Positions 1 through 8,245 of a DNA stretch of 64,000 bases are shown in pieces. How positions within the stretch are numbered: the first letter of the stretch is position 1; every line of letters begins with the position of its first letter. The stretch is from assembly GCF_013409255.1 (NCBI RefSeq), contig NZ_JACCAS010000002.1, forward strand, positions 2,966,001 through 3,030,000, read 5' to 3'. A program made the position numbers and the translations under genes. The stretch is from Paraburkholderia bryophila (GTDB taxonomy: Bacteria; Pseudomonadota; Gammaproteobacteria; Burkholderiales; Burkholderiaceae). The notes below the pieces were generated by a model. That model saw only the letters and a program-made list of their open reading frames with translations, searched no databases and was not told where the DNA came from.

Positions 1-680
1 AGTCCCGTATGCAGCACGCCCATGCCGACCAGCCAGAACCATTGCATCGGACCGATATGCACAGCGGTGAGCGGCGCGATGAACGGCAGGCACACCACGC
101 CGACCGCGCACTGCGCGAGCGTCAGCAGATGCGGGCGCAACTCGCCGAGCCCTTTGGCGATCAACGTGACGCTCGCATAGAGCACGGAGCCCGCGAGCGC
201 TTCGCCGATCCCGATCAGATAGCTCGTATGGCCTTGCAGATTCTCCGTGGCCGCCACGCCCGACGCGAGCACGAGTCCGACGAAAGCCGTCGCGATCCAG
301 CCGAGCCGGTCGATGCCGAGGCGCTCGTTGAACAGCGCGGCGCCGATCAGCACGACCCAGAACGGCTGGACATGAAACACCACGGTCGCGACCGCAATGC
401 TGGTGCGATGGATCGCGTCGAAGAAGCCGACCCACTGCGTGACCATCAGCACGCCGGAGATCAGCGCCAGCGCGACGGTGCGGCGCGTGAAATGCGCGCG
501 CGTGAAAAAGCCTTTCCACGCGCAATACGCGGCGAGCGACAGAAAGCCGAACAGGCAGCGAAAGAACACCAGGGTTAGCGCACCGAGCCGCGCTTCCTCG
601 ACGAAGACACCGATCGTGCCCATCAGAAGCCCGCCGCTGGCCAGCGTAATGGCGCCTTGTTGACGTTGGGTGAGGGACAT
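1..680 (-). CDS. EamA/DMT-family transporter (partial, C-terminus outside window)
   Basis: The reading frame runs from ATG at 680 to the window edge (226 residues seen) without a stop. The product is very hydrophobic, with about seven membrane segments visible, beginning MSLTQRQQGAITLASGGLLM. A first EamA repeat ends near a conserved glutamate (ALFNERLG, about residue 118), and a second repeat starts at about residue 140. DMT/EamA proteins usually have ten helices and about 290-300 residues, so roughly 70 residues are missing. They export metabolites such as amino acids; no substrate can be inferred here. It is divergent from the LysR gene at 784, a common exporter/regulator pairing. Confidence 0.85.
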   Translation of the reverse strand, partial: MSLTQRQQGAITLASGGLLMGTIGVFVEEARLGALTLVFFRCLFGFLSLAAYCAWKGFFTRAHFTRRTVALALISGVLMVTQWVGFFDAIHRTSIAVATVVFHVQPFWVVLIGAALFNERLGIDRLGWIATAFVGLVLASGVAATENLQGHTSYLIGIGEALAGSVLYASVTLIAKGLGELRPHLLTLAQCAVGVVCLPFIAPLTAVHIGPMQWFWLVGMGVLHTG

Positions 681-783
681 GCGAGGGGGTCTCCGTGAGT
701 TGATGCCGTCAAGTATCACGCGGCTTGCATGGCACCGACAAACGAATTAAATTGAGCAATTCCATAAGCTGGATTGATAAATC

Positions 784-1710
784 ATGCATCCCGAGTTCGA
801 CGTCGATTTGCTGCGGACCTTTATCGCGGTGGTGGAAACGGGCAGCTTCACGAAGGCGTCGGCGACCGTGCATCGCTCGCAGGCGGCCGTCAGCATGCAG
901 ATCAAGCGCCTCGAAACCATGCTCGGTACCACGCTGTTCGCGCGCAACACGCGCAATCTGTCGCTGACGCGGCCCGGCAATACGCTGCTCGAATACGCGC
1001 GGCGCGTGCTGGCTTTGCATGAGGAGGCGTGGTCGGCGATCGTGCGGCCCGAGGTGAGCGGGCGCGTGGTGCTCGGCGCGCCGGACGACTATGTGTCGTC
1101 GCTGTTGTCGCCGGTGTTGCGGCGTTTTTCGACGCTGTATCCGCATGTGGAAATCGAAATTGTCTGCGCGCAGAGCACGTCGCTCGCGCCGATGCTGGCG
1201 GACAACAAGATCGATCTCGCGTTCGTCACGCGCGACCGCAAACTGCGCGGCGAATTCGTGCGCAGCGAGCCGATGGTGTGGGTGGGGGCGTCGGTGGATA
1301 CGCCGGTGCTGGCGGCGTCGCCCTTACCGGTGGGGCTGTACGAGCCAGGCTGTGTCGCGCGGCAACATACACTGGCCGCGCTCGACGGCGCGCGAATCCG
1401 CTATCGCGCGGCGTTCAGCAGCGCGAGTTTGATGGGGCTGGTGGCGACCGTGGACGCGGGCTTGTCGGTGATCGCGGTCACGCGTTGCAGCGTGCCGTCA
1501 CGGCTGGCGATTCTCGGCGAAGCGCAAGGCTTGCCGAAGATCGCGCCGCTGGAAATCGTGGTGGCCCGCAGCGCCAAATCGGATCGGCCGACCTGCGATT
1601 ATCTGGCCGCGCAGATGGTGCAGGATTTGTCGCTGGGGCCGCAGATGCAGTCGCCGACGCCGAACCCTTCGCAGTCGCGCTCGAAGGGTTCGACCGCGGC
1701 GCAGGCTTAG
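784..1710 (+). CDS. LysR-family transcriptional regulator
   Basis: This 308-residue protein has the usual LysR length. The N-terminal winged helix (about residues 5-65) has the typical pattern FDVDLLRTFIAVVETGSFTK followed by ASATVHRSQAAVSMQIKRLE. A periplasmic-binding-like effector domain follows from about residue 90. The gene is divergent from the EamA exporter with 103 bp between the starts, so it probably regulates that exporter and itself. Its stop overlaps the stop of the convergent iron ATPase gene by 3 bp. The C-terminal tail (about 20 residues rich in Ser, Pro and Thr) looks disordered. Confidence 0.9.
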   Translation: MHPEFDVDLLRTFIAVVETGSFTKASATVHRSQAAVSMQIKRLETMLGTTLFARNTRNLSLTRPGNTLLEYARRVLALHEEAWSAIVRPEVSGRVVLGAPDDYVSSLLSPVLRRFSTLYPHVEIEIVCAQSTSLAPMLADNKIDLAFVTRDRKLRGEFVRSEPMVWVGASVDTPVLAASPLPVGLYEPGCVARQHTLAALDGARIRYRAAFSSASLMGLVATVDAGLSVIAVTRCSVPSRLAILGEAQGLPKIAPLEIVVARSAKSDRPTCDYLAAQMVQDLSLGPQMQSPTPNPSQSRSKGSTAAQA

Positions 1711-2765
1711 GCGCGCGGGTAGGCCGTCACTTCGCCGTCCACCGACAGCCGCACGCGTTCGCCCGGTTGCGGCGACAGGTAGCCGGGCACGCGGGCGCGC
1801 ACCATGGTTCGTGTACCGGACTGCATTTGCAGCGCGACGCCGGCATCCTGGCCCTGGAACGTCACTTCGGTGACGATAGCGTCGTAAGCCCGGGTGTCGT
1901 TGACCAGCCGATCTTCGTCGCGAAACAGGCGGATCTGCTCGGGCCGCACCATCACGTCCACGGCGCCCTGGCCGATCGGCGTGGACAGCGGCAGATCGCC
2001 GAGTTCACAACTCACCCGATCCTGCGTGACGATGCCCGGCAGCAACACCGCTTCGCCGACAAACGACGCCAGCTCGCGCGTGACCGGCAGCCGGTACAAG
2101 GTCTGCGGCGTCGCCGTCTGAATCAGGCGACCGTTCCACAGCACCGCGACCTCATGGCCCAGCGACAAAGCCTCGGATTGATCGTGCGTGACCAGCACCG
2201 CCGTGGCGCCGGTCGCGGCCAGCGCGCTCGCCACCGCCTGACGGGTTTCGAGCCGCAACGCGGCGTCGAGCGAGGAAAACGGTTCGTCGAGCATCACCAA
2301 CGTAGGCGACGGCGCGAGCGCGCGGGCCAGCGCGACGCGCTGCTGCTGACCGCCCGACAACTGCTGCGGCGCACGCGTGCCGAAGTCCGCCGGCAAGCCG
2401 ACCAGTTCCAGCAACTCGGCCACCCGATGACGCGCGCGCCGTTGCGTGCGCGGCAAGCCGAACACGATGTTGTCCGCCACCGACAGATGCGGAAACAGCG
2501 CGCCTTCCTGCGGCACATACCCAATGCGGCGCTGTTCCGACGGCACATGCAGGTTGTCGCCGACCACGCTGCGGCCGTCGATTTCGACGCTGCCGCCATC
2601 CGCGCGTTCGAAGCCGCACAACAGCCGCAGCAGCGTGGTCTTGCCGCTGCCGGAAGGGCCGAGCAGCGCGAGCAGGGTGCCGCGCTCGACCGAGAGATCG
2701 ATGCCGTGCAGCACCGGGTGGCCGTCGAACGATTTTTGCAGTCCGCGGATACGAAGTTCGCTCAT
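1707..2765 (-). CDS. fbpC: Iron(III) ABC transporter ATP-binding protein (FbpC/AfuC-like)
   Basis: A 352-residue ABC ATPase. The Walker A motif GPSGSGKTT is near residue 37, the signature [15 protein letters not shown] near 135, and Walker B LVMLDEPFSSLD follows. A C-terminal TOBE-like regulatory domain starts at about residue 240, as in FbpC and PotA. It should power the permease encoded just upstream (47 bp gap) using the binding protein at 4418-5449. It is the last gene of the minus-strand iron cluster that starts at the porin. Iron specificity rests on neighbours (Fbp-type binding protein, EfeB, Fur-like site) more than on the ATPase sequence itself. Confidence 0.88.
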   Translation of the reverse strand: MSELRIRGLQKSFDGHPVLHGIDLSVERGTLLALLGPSGSGKTTLLRLLCGFERADGGSVEIDGRSVVGDNLHVPSEQRRIGYVPQEGALFPHLSVADNIVFGLPRTQRRARHRVAELLELVGLPADFGTRAPQQLSGGQQQRVALARALAPSPTLVMLDEPFSSLDAALRLETRQAVASALAATGATAVLVTHDQSEALSLGHEVAVLWNGRLIQTATPQTLYRLPVTRELASFVGEAVLLPGIVTQDRVSCELGDLPLSTPIGQGAVDVMVRPEQIRLFRDEDRLVNDTRAYDAIVTEVTFQGQDAGVALQMQSGTRTMVRARVPGYLSPQPGERVRLSVDGEVTAYPRA

Positions 2766-2812
2766 GAAAATCCGATGATTAAAGCAGGTAGAGCATGGGC
2801 ATCAGCACTGAA

Positions 2813-4417
2813 TCAGCCGCGTTCGCCGAGCAGCGCCGATTTACCAAGCAGCGCGAACAGCAGGCCCGACGCGAACAGCGAAATGCCGGTGAGCAGCGCA
2901 GCATACGGCGCGGCGGCGGCAAACGCCATGGTCGACGTGTCGGCCCAGACCTGGGTGGCGAGCGTTTGCGTGTCGAGGGGGGAGAGCAGCAGCGTCGCGT
3001 TCAGCTCGGTGACGACCGAAATGAATACCATCGACGCGGCGGCCCCGAGTCCCGGACCCGCCAGCGGCAGCACCACGCGAAATAGCGTCTGCGACCAGCT
3101 CAGGCCGAGGGCGCGCGCGGTTTCTTCGAGACGCGGCTGCGCCTGCATGAAGGCGGCGCGCACGCTGACCAGCGCGACGGGCATGAACAGCATCGCGTAG
3201 GCGACCACCAGCAGCGTCGCGCTTTGATAGAGCGGTTGCAACGCATGCACCGCGAGCGACACGATCGCCAGCGCGATCACCAGACCCGGCACGCCTTGCG
3301 CGAGAAACACGGTGCGCTCGAACAGCGTCGCGAAACGGGTCGGGTAGCGCACCAGCAGGAACGCGAGCGGGATCACCAGCAAGGTGGTCAGCGCCGCCGC
3401 GGCGAGGCCGAAGCCGACCGACGACAGCGTTGCATTGAACAGCAGTTCGGGCGACACGTCGGCCGGTGTGACGGCCGCTGCGCCCGGCTGCGTGAGCCAG
3501 TAGCCGATCATGCCGAGCGGCACGCCGAGCGTGGTAATCGTCAGCAGCGCGAAGCCGGCGACGACGATCCAGCGCCACGCGCCGAGGTCGTAGCGCAGCA
3601 CCGCGCGACGTGTGCCGCGATCGACGCGTTCATAACGCGCCGCGCCGCGCACGCGAAACTCGAACGCGAGCACGATCAGGCAGATCACGATCAGCAGGCA
3701 GGCGAGCAGCGAAGCGCCGCCGCCGTCGAAACTGGTACGGAATTCCGCGTAGATCTGCGTCGTGAAGGTGTGAAAGCGCAGCAGCGTGAACGCGCCGAAT
3801 TCGGACAGCACGCCGAGCGCCACCAGCAGCATGCCGCCGAGCAGCGCCGGCCGCAGTTGCGGCAGCACCACCCGCACGAAGCTGCTCCAGCGGCTGCAGC
3901 CGAGCGCGCGCGCGCTTTCTTCGAGCGCCGGGTCCATGCTGCGCAGCGCGGCGGCCACCGGCAGATAGACGAGCGGGAAATACCCGCAGGTCAGCACCAG
4001 CAGCGCGCCGTTGAAGTCCTGCAAATCCTGGCTCAACGACACCCACGCGTAGCTCGAAATGAACGCGGGCATGGCGAGCGGCGCGGCGGTGAGCACGGCC
4101 CACACGCGACGGCCCGGCAAACGCGTGCGCTCGACGAACCACGCGGCCGCCGTGCCGAGCACCGCGGACACCAGCGTGGTCGACACGGTGATCAGCACGG
4201 TGTTGACCAGCAGTTCGCCGACCAGCGGGCGGAAGATCAGGTCGACCGCTTCACCCGCGCCGAAGCTCGCGGCGCGCCAGAACGTAAACGCAATCGGCAG
4301 CAGAACCAGCAAAGCGCTGATTGCTGCTGCCGCGAACAAACCGCGCGGCGCGCGCGAACGGGCGCGCGCCGTGACGGTAGATACAGCCGGTGGACCGGCT
4401 GACAAGGCTTCGCTCAT
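2813..4417 (-). CDS. fbpB: Iron(III) ABC transporter permease, fused double-domain (FbpB-like)
   Basis: A 534-residue inner-membrane protein with two fused binding-protein-dependent transport domains, about 12 helices in all. The EAA-type cytoplasmic loops read EESARALGCSRWSSF (first half) and EETARALGLSWSQTLF (second half). This fused architecture and length are typical of FbpB/HitB/SfuB ferric iron permeases. The ATG lies immediately after the stop of the binding-protein gene with no gap, which implies translational coupling. The N-terminus (about 35 residues rich in Ala, Arg and Ser) is longer and more polar than usual. Confidence 0.88.
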   Translation of the reverse strand: MSEALSAGPPAVSTVTARARSRAPRGLFAAAAISALLVLLPIAFTFWRAASFGAGEAVDLIFRPLVGELLVNTVLITVSTTLVSAVLGTAAAWFVERTRLPGRRVWAVLTAAPLAMPAFISSYAWVSLSQDLQDFNGALLVLTCGYFPLVYLPVAAALRSMDPALEESARALGCSRWSSFVRVVLPQLRPALLGGMLLVALGVLSEFGAFTLLRFHTFTTQIYAEFRTSFDGGGASLLACLLIVICLIVLAFEFRVRGAARYERVDRGTRRAVLRYDLGAWRWIVVAGFALLTITTLGVPLGMIGYWLTQPGAAAVTPADVSPELLFNATLSSVGFGLAAAALTTLLVIPLAFLLVRYPTRFATLFERTVFLAQGVPGLVIALAIVSLAVHALQPLYQSATLLVVAYAMLFMPVALVSVRAAFMQAQPRLEETARALGLSWSQTLFRVVLPLAGPGLGAAASMVFISVVTELNATLLLSPLDTQTLATQVWADTSTMAFAAAAPYAALLTGISLFASGLLFALLGKSALLGERG

Positions 4418-5449
4418 TTACAGAAGGCCTGCCTGACGCAACAGTTTGCCGGCCTGGCTGTCGTCGCCGAGTTGCTCGATGGTGAGCGCCGGCGGTTTCA
4501 GTTCGGTGAACGGCTTGAGGATCGGGTCCGACGCGACACCCGAGCGCAGCGGATATTCGAACATCACATGGCTGTTCGCCATCAGTTGTTGCGCGCGATC
4601 GCTGACCAGATACGCGAGGAACTTCTGTGCGCCGTCCGCGTTGTGCGCGGACTTCAACACCGCCGCGCCCGACACGTTCACCGCCGCACCGGCGTCGCCG
4701 TTGCCGAAGTGATAGATCGCGCTGCGGGTCTTGCCGTCGCCGATTTCAGCGTGCAGGCGAGCCCAGTAGTAGTTGTTGATCAGACCGGTCGCGACACCGC
4801 CGCGATTGACGGCGGCCACCACGCCTTCATCGTCGTCGAAGAGTTGCGCGTTGGCTTTCAGGCCCTTGAGCCATTGCACGGTTTGCGCTTCGCCCTTCAG
4901 CGCGAGCACGGCGCTCACCAGCGGCAGGAAGTCGCCGTCGCTCGGTGCGATACCGACCTTGCCCTTCCATTCCGGCTTGGCGAGATCGAACAGCGATTGC
5001 GGCAGTTGCGACGGTTGCAGCTTGGTGGTGTTGTAGGCCAGCACGTTTTCACGCGCGGTCACCGCGACCCATGAGCCCGTGGGCGAGCTGAAGCGTGCCG
5101 GCACGGTGGCGAGCGTGGCGCTGTCCACCTTGTTCAGCAGGCCTTTCTCTTCGAGCAGCATCAGCTCCGGCGAGTTTTCCGTGAAGTACACGTCGGCCGG
5201 CGTGGCCGAGCCTTCCGCGAGGATCTGCGCGGCCATGGCCGGGCCTTCGCCGTTGCGGATCTTCACCGAGATGCCGGACTGCTTTTCGAAGTCTTTGGCG
5301 AGCAGGTTGACGACCTGTTCGTGCTGCGCGTTATAGACCGTGATCGACGCAGCTTGCGCCGCCGACGGCACCGTCGCGAAAGCCGCGAGCGTGAGCGCTG
5401 CTGCGCTGCTGATAAGGCGCACGCGGGTGCCAAACCATGATTGAGCCAT
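4418..5449 (-). CDS. fbpA: Ferric iron ABC transporter substrate-binding protein (FbpA/FutA-like)
   Basis: A 343-residue periplasmic protein with a Sec signal peptide (cleavage after about residue 33, SAAQA/ASITVYNAQHE). SITVYNAQHEQ is the characteristic start of class-F Fe(III)-binding proteins. The paired tyrosines in NNYYWARL match the conserved iron-ligand Tyr-Tyr of this family, and the ADVYFTENSPE loop matches the anion-binding part. It delivers ferric iron to the permease encoded directly downstream. A 106-bp gap with a strong hairpin separates it from efeB, so expression may be uncoupled in part. Confidence 0.88.
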   Translation of the reverse strand: MAQSWFGTRVRLISSAAALTLAAFATVPSAAQAASITVYNAQHEQVVNLLAKDFEKQSGISVKIRNGEGPAMAAQILAEGSATPADVYFTENSPELMLLEEKGLLNKVDSATLATVPARFSSPTGSWVAVTARENVLAYNTTKLQPSQLPQSLFDLAKPEWKGKVGIAPSDGDFLPLVSAVLALKGEAQTVQWLKGLKANAQLFDDDEGVVAAVNRGGVATGLINNYYWARLHAEIGDGKTRSAIYHFGNGDAGAAVNVSGAAVLKSAHNADGAQKFLAYLVSDRAQQLMANSHVMFEYPLRSGVASDPILKPFTELKPPALTIEQLGDDSQAGKLLRQAGLL

Positions 5450-5508
5450 GATCCTGTGTTCCGTTGGTGATGTTGTTGTTGATCTTTCGATGCGTCGCTT
5501 GCTTGTTC

Positions 5509-5538
5509 GCCGTGCCGGCGGACCACCGCCGGCACGGC
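5509..5538 (-). terminator. Perfect 13-bp hairpin between efeB and fbpA
   Basis: The left arm GCCGTGCCGGCGG (5509-5521) and right arm CCGCCGGCACGGC (5526-5538) pair perfectly around the loop ACCA. It lies 17 bp after the efeB stop on the minus strand. No T-run follows on either strand, so it is not a canonical Rho-independent terminator. It may be a partial terminator or an mRNA-stabilising element that separates efeB from fbpA. Confidence 0.55.
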
Positions 5539-5555
5539 ATGCTACCTGGCCTTCA

Positions 5556-6956
5556 TTACGCCTCGAACAGCCCCGCGCCGATATACGAACCCGGCTTCGC
5601 GCCCGGCGGCACCGCGAACACCGCGCTGCCTACGTGGGTCGTGAACTGGTTCATCATGTCGAACTTCGCGAGCCTGTCGTTGATCGGAATGAAGCCCTTA
5701 CGCGGGTCGCTCTGGTGAGCGACGAAAATCAGCCCCGCGTCGTACTCCGTTTCCTGACGCCATGGCGGCCAGCGCTCGATGTAGAAATCCGTGCTGTCGT
5801 TGTACGAATACGAGCGGCGCAGAATCTGCGCACCGTTGTTGCTGGCCTGATTCGACAGACGCACGTGCGAGTTCTCCGGAATCACCGGATTGCCGTCCTT
5901 GTCTTCTTCCTTCAGGTCGACCGCGTCGAACTCGCTCTTCTTGCCGATCGGCGCACCGCTGTACTTGTGACGGCCGAACACCTGTTCCTGGAAGTCCACC
6001 TCGGTGTTGTCCCAGTGTTCCAGCGTGATGCGGATACGTCGTACGACGGTGTAGGTGCCGCCTTCCATCCACGGAGCGTCCGGGGTGGCGCCGGCCCACA
6101 CGAACTCGTTCATCAGTTGCGGCTTCGCGGTGGACGGGTTGTTGGTGCCGTCCTTGAAGCCCATCAGATTGCGCGGCGTCTGACCGCGCGGACCCGACAG
6201 GAAACCCGCTTGACCCCAACGCATGGCGGCGGTGCCGTAAGCAAGACGCGCCAATTGGCGGACCGCGTGAAACGCGACCTGCTGATCGTTCGCGCACGCC
6301 TGGATGAACAGGTCGCCGCCGGTTTTCTGCTCGATCAGTTGATCGCCGTTGAAACGCGGCAGATCGACGAGCGCGGCGGGGCGGCGCGCGGCGAGGCCGT
6401 AGCGGTCCTTGCCGTCTTTCGTGAACAGACCGGGGCCGAAGCCGAACGTGATCGTCAGGCCGCAAGGGCCGAGACCGAGCACGTCACCGGAATCGGGCGC
6501 GGCTTTCGCGTTGACCGGGCTGTAGGCGCTGCCGTCGTCCTTAGCGCCGGACTTGCTGGCGGGCGCGCTGCTGGACGTGTTCTCGACCATGCCGTCGACC
6601 TGTGCGGCTTGGGTCGAAGCTGTGGTCGACAGCGGGGCGGCCGTGTTGCCTTGCGTCAGACGCGCGGCCGCGTCGGTCCAGGCGCGCAGCAGCGCGATCA
6701 CGTCGTCGCGTTTTTCGGTCGTCAGATCGAGCGCGGCGACGTACGTGTGACTCTGCTGCGCCGTGACCACGCCGCCTTGATGCAAACCGTAAAACGGTTC
6801 GACGGCCAGTTGCGGATCGACGCTGTGCGCCGGTGTTTTGGCGAGCGCGGCCTGAGCGACTTGCGCCGCACCGAGACTCGCGCCGGCGGCGACCGCGGCG
6901 CCGCCCGCCTTCAGAAATCCGCGCCGCGAGGGCCGCGGGGGTTGATCGTGTGCCAT
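5556..6956 (-). CDS. efeB: Dyp-type peroxidase / deferrochelatase (EfeB-like), Tat-exported
   Basis: A 466-residue haem peroxidase of the DyP family. The N-terminus has a twin-arginine signal (SRRGFLKAGG followed by an alanine-rich stretch), predicting export of the folded haem protein to the periplasm. The DyP catalytic GFKDGTNN motif is present, and SHVRLSN carries the likely proximal haem histidine. EfeB proteins are usually about 420 residues. The extra length is a low-complexity Ser/Ala/Lys segment at about residues 120-160. In EfeUOB systems EfeB oxidises ferrous iron or removes iron from haem. Here it precedes a ferric ABC transporter instead of an EfeU permease. Confidence 0.88.
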   Translation of the reverse strand: MAHDQPPRPSRRGFLKAGGAAVAAGASLGAAQVAQAALAKTPAHSVDPQLAVEPFYGLHQGGVVTAQQSHTYVAALDLTTEKRDDVIALLRAWTDAAARLTQGNTAAPLSTTASTQAAQVDGMVENTSSSAPASKSGAKDDGSAYSPVNAKAAPDSGDVLGLGPCGLTITFGFGPGLFTKDGKDRYGLAARRPAALVDLPRFNGDQLIEQKTGGDLFIQACANDQQVAFHAVRQLARLAYGTAAMRWGQAGFLSGPRGQTPRNLMGFKDGTNNPSTAKPQLMNEFVWAGATPDAPWMEGGTYTVVRRIRITLEHWDNTEVDFQEQVFGRHKYSGAPIGKKSEFDAVDLKEEDKDGNPVIPENSHVRLSNQASNNGAQILRRSYSYNDSTDFYIERWPPWRQETEYDAGLIFVAHQSDPRKGFIPINDRLAKFDMMNQFTTHVGSAVFAVPPGAKPGSYIGAGLFEA

Positions 6957-6993
6957 GGCTACTTCACCTTCATTACGCTGTGGGGTGTTTTGC

Positions 6994-8145
6994 TTACTTC
7001 GCGAGAACCAGTGTGTTCACGTCGTCCTGCACGTAGTAGAAACCGTCGCCTTCGGGCGTCAACGCGAGACCGAACAGGTCGCCGTTGCCCGGGGGCGATT
7101 GTGCCTTGTCCGTGTCGATCCAGCGAGCGTAAATCTGCTTGCCGGTGGCCGGGTCGATCTCGACGATCTGACCGTTCAGCGCGTTCGTGACCAGCAGGTG
7201 GCCGTTAGGCGCGGTGACCATCGCGAGCGGGCGGTGCAGCAGGCCGTCGGCGGTCAGTTGGCGGCCCACGCCGGCGCTGGTGTCGCGCGTCATCGGGTCG
7301 TCGATTTCAGTCACGCGGTTGCCGATCGCGTCGGACACGTACAGCAGTTTCTGGTCGCTCGACAACGCGAGGCCGGTCGGGCCGACGAGGAACACGCCCT
7401 TGTCCGCTTGCGCGCCGAAGCCGCTGCCCACCACGGTTTCCTTCTTCACGACCGGCGCTTTGTCGGCCGGCACGTCGAGGTCCAGGCGCAGCACGGTAGC
7501 CTGCTTGTACACCGGCGGATTGCCGTCCGCGCCGCCCACGCCGAAGCCGGCGTTGCTGACGAACAGCGTCGCGGTCGAACCGTTGTCGACGACCGCCATG
7601 TTGCCCCACGGGTCGTTGATGTTCGGGCTCGTGATGGTCGAGGCGACCTTGCCCTGCGGATCGATCACGATCAGGCAGCCGGCGCCTTTGGTGCCGGTGG
7701 TGCCGTCATTGCTCGGCGTGCTGCCGACGATCACGTAGCCGGACTTCAGCATGGTCATCGCCGTGGACAGGCCGATGCCGCCGGGGCACGCCTTCAGATC
7801 GCGCGGCACCGTCGCGAACACCGTCATTTCTTTGGTGTCCGGATGGTAGTTGATGATCGTGCTGCCGGTGCCTTGCAGGTTGGTCGAGTTGTTGAAGTTG
7901 CCGACCAGCACGTCGCCCTTCTTGACGGTGCCGATGCTGACCGGCGCGACCACGACCGCGTACGGGTTCTGGTCGCCATTGCCCGGCACGGTGTTGATCA
8001 GCGTGGTGTGGTGCTTGATGGTTTCCAGGAAACCTTGCGGCTCGGCATAGGCGCTGGCGGCCGTTGTCAGCGCGGCGGCGCCGGCAGCGGCGGCGATCAG
8101 GGCCCGCGCGGCGCGCGGCGAGAACTTGCGCGTGGGTTGGTTCAT
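6994..8145 (-). CDS. Secreted beta-propeller (NHL/SMP-30-like) protein of unknown function
   Basis: About 383 residues from the ATG at 8145, chosen because GGAG lies 8 bp upstream; an in-frame ATG at 8169 has no such site. An alanine-rich signal peptide ends near AYAEPQG. The mature protein has repeated blade-like motifs (GLSTAMTMLKSGYVIVG, NPWGNM-type turns, GPTGLALSSDQKLLYVSDA, PNGHLLVTNALNGQIVEID), suggesting a six- or seven-blade propeller. No catalytic residues are recognised. It lies between the porin and efeB in the same direction with a 37-bp gap to efeB, so a role in periplasmic iron or haem handling is inferred from context only. Confidence 0.7.
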   Translation of the reverse strand: MNQPTRKFSPRAARALIAAAAGAAALTTAASAYAEPQGFLETIKHHTTLINTVPGNGDQNPYAVVVAPVSIGTVKKGDVLVGNFNNSTNLQGTGSTIINYHPDTKEMTVFATVPRDLKACPGGIGLSTAMTMLKSGYVIVGSTPSNDGTTGTKGAGCLIVIDPQGKVASTITSPNINDPWGNMAVVDNGSTATLFVSNAGFGVGGADGNPPVYKQATVLRLDLDVPADKAPVVKKETVVGSGFGAQADKGVFLVGPTGLALSSDQKLLYVSDAIGNRVTEIDDPMTRDTSAGVGRQLTADGLLHRPLAMVTAPNGHLLVTNALNGQIVEIDPATGKQIYARWIDTDKAQSPPGNGDLFGLALTPEGDGFYYVQDDVNTLVLAK

Positions 8146-8245
8146 GATTGGATCTCCGTGCGGGCGCACAAAGCGTTGATTGCGGTCATGATCGAAAGCA
8201 TGGGATTCGATTTGTCGGTAGCGTGTAAGTTAGGCGAGCGCGGCA

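Noticed and set aside
1029..3200. Long plus-strand open frame (723 codons) across LysR and the iron ATPase
   Set aside because: It overlaps two well-supported genes, is dominated by Arg/Ala/Gly from high GC content, and has no family motif.
5448..7190. Long plus-strand frame opposite efeB
   Set aside because: Composition typical of a high-GC shadow and no conserved domain; it overlaps efeB entirely.
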